Below are positions 61,302 through 64,000 of a stretch of DNA of 64,000 nt, piece after piece. Position 1 is the first letter of the stretch. The number at the start of each line of letters is the position of its first letter. The notes under the pieces are model-generated. The model made no database searches and was not told the DNA's origin. It saw nothing but the letters and a program-made list of their open reading frames with translations. The translations under genes were made by a program, and so were the position numbers. This DNA comes from Streptomyces sp. CB02923 (GTDB taxonomy: Bacteria; Actinomycetota; Actinomycetes; Streptomycetales; Streptomycetaceae), in the NCBI RefSeq assembly GCF_001905005.1, contig NZ_LWKZ01000012.1:62001-126000 (forward strand), in the 5' to 3' direction.

Positions 61302-62423
61302 ATGCGAGTCATAGTTGTCGGAGCCGGCGTGCTGGGAACCCTGCACGCCTGGGAAGCGGTAGAGCGCGGCCACGAGGTCGTGCACATCGAGCGGGAGACC
61401 GAGGCGCGCGGCGCCTCGGTGCGCAATTTCGGGCTGGTCTGGGTCGGCGGGCGGGCCGGCGGCCCGGAGCTGGCGACCGCGCTGCGGGCGCGCGAGCTGT
61501 GGGAAGGCATCGGAGAGCGGGTCCCCGGTCTCGGTTTCCGGCCCAACGGCTCCCTCACCGTCGTACGGAACGAGGCGGAGCACGCCGTCGCCGAAGCCGC
61601 CACCCGCCGCCCGGACGCCGCTTCCCGCGGCTACGAACTGCTCGGCGCCGACGACGTCAGGGCCCTCAACCCCGCCCTGCGCGGCGACTTCCTCGGCGCG
61701 CTCCGGTGCGAGCGGGATGCCGCCGTGGAGCCGCGTACCGCCCAGCGCGCGCTGCGCGAGGCGCTGTCGGCGTCCGGCCGCTACACCTTCCTCGGTGGCC
61801 GCGAGGTACGTGAAGTGGTCGGCGAACGGTCCGTACGCGACGACCACGGCGACCTGCACGAGGGCGACGCCGTCGTGCTGTGCACCGGCGCCTGGCTCGG
61901 CGGTCTGGTGCGCGAGCTGGTGCCCGACCTGCCGGTACGCCGCGTCCGGCTCCAGATGATGCAGACCGCGCCGCTCGGCGAAGCCCTGACCACCTCCGTC
62001 GCCGACGCGGACAGCTTCCGCTACTACCCGGCGTACGGAGGGCCCGAGCTGGACGCGTGGGCCGCGGCGCAGCCTCAGCAGCCGGTCGCGGCCGAACACC
62101 GGATGCAGCTGCTGATGGTGCAGCGCGCGGACGGCGGCCTGACCATCGGCGACACCCACGAGTACGCCACACCCTTCGGCTTCGACGTCGTCGAGGACCC
62201 GTACGAGCACCTGACCGGAGTCGTCGAAGGACTGCTCGGGCGCCCGCTGCCCGCCGTACGCCGCCGCTGGGCCGGGGTGTACGCGCAGTGCACGGACACC
62301 TCGCGCGTCGTGCACCGGCAACGGCTGCGCGACGGCGTCTGGCTGGTCACCGGACCGGGCGGGCGCGGCATGACCTGCTCCCCGGCGCTGGCCGAGGACA
62401 CCGCGAACGAGATTGGCTGGTGA
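61302..62423 (+). CDS. FAD-dependent oxidoreductase of the aminophosphonate type (TIGR03364-like)
   Basis: A 373-residue DAO-family flavoenzyme. N-terminal FAD-binding motif VIVVGAGVLGTLHAWEAVERGHEV with VHIERE, SVRNFGLVWVGGR, and C-terminal YAQCTDTSRVVHRQRLRDGVWLVTGPGGRGMTCSPALAEDTA. The family is known to sit next to phosphonatase-like hydrolases and phosphonate transporters and is proposed to deaminate an aminophosphonate oxidatively. That neighbourhood is present here. It overlaps the next gene's upstream GTG; ATG start after a regulatory gap of 147 bp. Confidence 0.85.
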   Translation: MRVIVVGAGVLGTLHAWEAVERGHEVVHIERETEARGASVRNFGLVWVGGRAGGPELATALRARELWEGIGERVPGLGFRPNGSLTVVRNEAEHAVAEAATRRPDAASRGYELLGADDVRALNPALRGDFLGALRCERDAAVEPRTAQRALREALSASGRYTFLGGREVREVVGERSVRDDHGDLHEGDAVVLCTGAWLGGLVRELVPDLPVRRVRLQMMQTAPLGEALTTSVADADSFRYYPAYGGPELDAWAAAQPQQPVAAEHRMQLLMVQRADGGLTIGDTHEYATPFGFDVVEDPYEHLTGVVEGLLGRPLPAVRRRWAGVYAQCTDTSRVVHRQRLRDGVWLVTGPGGRGMTCSPALAEDTANEIGW

Positions 62424-62428
62424 GGACG

Positions 62429-63169
62429 ATGACCGACGGCAACACGGAGCAGGAGCGGATCTCGCTGGTCGTGCTCGACATGGCGGGGACGACGGTGGCC
62501 GACGGCGGACTGGTCGAGGAGGCCTTCGCCGCCGCGGCCGGGCAGCTCGGAGTCGTACCGGGCAGCGCCGAGCACGCACAGCACCTGGCGTACGTCCGCG
62601 CCACCATGGGGGAGTCCAAGATCTCCGTCTTCCGGCACCTGTTCGGGGACGAGGAGCGGGCCCGCCGCGCCAACACGGCCTTCGAGGAGGCGTACGGGGA
62701 GCTCGTCGACGGCGGCCGGATCGCGCCCGTGCCCGGCGCGCGGGAGACGATCGAGGCCCTCCAGGAGGCGGGCCGTACGGTCGTGCTGACCACCGGCTTC
62801 GCGCGGGTCACCCAGGACGCCATCCTGGACGCGCTCGGCTGGCGGGACCTGGTGGCGCTGACCCTGTGCCCGGCCGACACGGGCGGGCGCGGACGGCCGT
62901 ACCCGGACATGGTGCTGGCCGCGCTGCTGCGGACCGGCGCCGCCGACTCCGTACGGCACGTCGCGGTCGCCGGTGACACGTCGTACGACATGCTCTCCGG
63001 GCGCCGCGCGGGCGCCTCCGTCGTCGCCGGGGTGCTGACCGGCGCCCACGACGAGGACGCGCTGCGCGGCGCGGGCGCCACCCACGTCCTCGGCTCGGTG
63101 GCCGGACTGCCCGCCCTGCTCGACGGCGCCCGGACGGGCGGCGCCTCACGGCCGGGGCGCCCTTCATGA
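62429..63169 (+). CDS. Phosphonatase-like HAD hydrolase (TIGR03351-like)
   Basis: A 246-residue HAD hydrolase. Motif I is VVLDMAGTTVADGG (nucleophile Asp in D-M-A-G-T), motif II TTGFAR, and motif IV-like VAVAGDTSYDMLSGRRAGAS. Phosphonoacetaldehyde hydrolases share D-W/M-A-G-T; this subgroup lacks a clear Schiff-base Lys-containing cap, so it probably acts on a related phosphonate or phosphate ester. The ATG is favoured by TGAGGA just upstream; a GTG three codons earlier overlaps the preceding stop. It overlaps the ABC ATPase by ATGA. Confidence 0.85.
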   Translation: MTDGNTEQERISLVVLDMAGTTVADGGLVEEAFAAAAGQLGVVPGSAEHAQHLAYVRATMGESKISVFRHLFGDEERARRANTAFEEAYGELVDGGRIAPVPGARETIEALQEAGRTVVLTTGFARVTQDAILDALGWRDLVALTLCPADTGGRGRPYPDMVLAALLRTGAADSVRHVAVAGDTSYDMLSGRRAGASVVAGVLTGAHDEDALRGAGATHVLGSVAGLPALLDGARTGGASRPGRPS

Positions 63170-64000
63170 GCGCGCCCGCCGACTCCAAGAGCCCGCCCGC
63201 CGAAGCCCGGACCCCGGCGGACCCGGCCGCCGCCACCCCCTCCGGCATCCGCTTCGACCACGTCTCCGTCGCCTACGACGGGAACGTCGTCCTGGACTCC
63301 TTCGACCTGACCGTCGAACCGGGCGAGGTGATGGCCCTGCTCGGACCGTCCGGCTCGGGCAAGACCACCGCGCTGCGCGCGGTCGCGGGATTCGTGCGGC
63401 CGTGCGCCGGGCGGGTGCTGATCGGCGGCCGGGACGTGACCGGGCTGCCGCCCCACCGGCGCGGTATCGGCATGGTCGTCCAGCAGTACGCGCTCTTCCC
63501 GCACCTGCGCGTCGAGGACAACGTCGCCTTCGGACTCAAGGCGCGGCGCGGGCGCACCGCGTCGCGTGCCGAGACCGCGGCGCGCGTCGCCGAGGCGCTG
63601 GAGATGACCGGTATGGCCGCGTACGCCAGGCGCTATCCGCGCGAGCTGTCCGGCGGGCAGCAGCAGCGGGTCGCCATCGCGCGGGCGCTGGCCATCCGGC
63701 CCGGGGTGCTGCTCCTGGACGAGCCGCTGTCCGCCCTCGACGCCCGGCTGCGCTCCGGGATGCTCGCCGAACTGGCGCGGCTGCACCGGGAACTGCCCGA
63801 CGTGTCGATCCTGTACGTCACCCACGACCAGGTGGAGGCGCTGACACTCGCGGACCGTATCGCCGTCATGGACCGCGCGCGGCTGCGCGACTGCGGCACC
63901 CCGCAGGACCTCTACCGGCGCCCGCGTACCGAGTTCACGGCCTCCTTCGTCGGCAACGCCAACCTGCTGCCGGTGACGGCCGGTCCGCGCGGCACGGCGG
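63166..64000 (+). CDS. ABC transporter ATPase, aminophosphonate-uptake type (partial)
   Basis: The first 278 residues of an ATPase cut by the window end. Walker A GPSGSGKTT, Q-loop VVQQYALFPHLRVEDNVAFGL, signature LSGGQQQRVAIARALAI, Walker B LLLDEPLSALDARLR and switch His in YVTHDQVEALTLADRIAVMD identify the spermidine/putrescine-sulfate-phosphonate subfamily (PhnT/PotA-like), with the C-terminal TOBE part just beginning. It overlaps the hydrolase gene by ATGA. Permease and binding-protein genes should follow outside the window. Confidence 0.88.
   Translation, partial: MSAPADSKSPPAEARTPADPAAATPSGIRFDHVSVAYDGNVVLDSFDLTVEPGEVMALLGPSGSGKTTALRAVAGFVRPCAGRVLIGGRDVTGLPPHRRGIGMVVQQYALFPHLRVEDNVAFGLKARRGRTASRAETAARVAEALEMTGMAAYARRYPRELSGGQQQRVAIARALAIRPGVLLLDEPLSALDARLRSGMLAELARLHRELPDVSILYVTHDQVEALTLADRIAVMDRARLRDCGTPQDLYRRPRTEFTASFVGNANLLPVTAGPRGTA

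Overview
The window is a 64 kb piece of a Streptomyces-type actinobacterial chromosome. The evidence is very high GC with strong G/C third-position bias, frequent GTG starts, translationally coupled genes (ATGA, TGATG and GTGA junctions), an SsgA-family sporulation protein, DasR-type operators beside N-acetylglucosamine PTS genes, a class E sortase, DUF2017/ClpS, DUF6412 and other actinomycete families. The order ssgG, RDD proteins, M6 protease, pncA/pncB, clpS, mec, cysO, cysM, MBL hydrolase, nagE2, nagE1, nagF, rph, rdgB matches, from memory, the SCO2924-to-SCO2903 core region of S. coelicolor, read in the opposite direction.

Layout. 0-11 kb: VOC protein, SsgG-like protein, two RDD membrane proteins, secreted M6 metalloprotease, NAD salvage genes pncA and pncB, then clpS-DUF2017. 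11-20 kb: amino-acid permease; the Mec/CysO/CysM cysteine pathway, split by a cobalamin-riboswitch-controlled B12 ABC operon (btuF-btuC-btuD plus an FhuF-type 2Fe-2S protein); a sulfur-gene leader peptide; a membrane-tethered PemK/MazF-fold protein. 20-27 kb: MBL hydrolase, GlcNAc PTS genes with dre boxes, rph, a small membrane protein, a lipoprotein and rdgB. 27-28.5 kb: tRNA-Leu(UAG) with two tandem HNH endonucleases, the only clearly foreign-looking insert. 28.6-37 kb: ProP-like transporter, secreted protein coupled to an orphan histidine kinase, Bcp peroxidase, DUF3618, a lone GroES-like protein, a guanidine-III riboswitch with Gdx/SugE exporter, and a bifunctional penicillin-binding protein. 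37-47 kb: ABC-2 exporter, DUF1707/LiaF-like protein, SGNH hydrolase, DUF445 protein, class E sortase, DUF3311 plus sodium:solute symporter. 47-52.4 kb: a probable transmembrane redox island (lipoprotein of the SCO0930 family, NuoF-like/ferredoxin fusion, ferric-reductase-like membrane protein) and a PucR-like regulator. 52.6-60.4 kb: DUF6412-YidC pair, FAH-family hydrolase, choice-of-anchor A surface protein, UPF0303 and Gfo/Idh/MocA genes divergent from a ROK regulator, and a small LAxTG protein. 60.4 kb to the end: the start of an aminophosphonate-type catabolic and transport locus, cut by the window edge.

The points most worth following are the redox island with its altered Fe-S ligand set, the FhuF-type protein under B12 riboswitch control, the Cys-containing leader peptide combined with a CysO that needs C-terminal processing, the tandem HNH endonucleases next to a tRNA, and a recurring habit of short tandem repeats placed at or just past stop codons.
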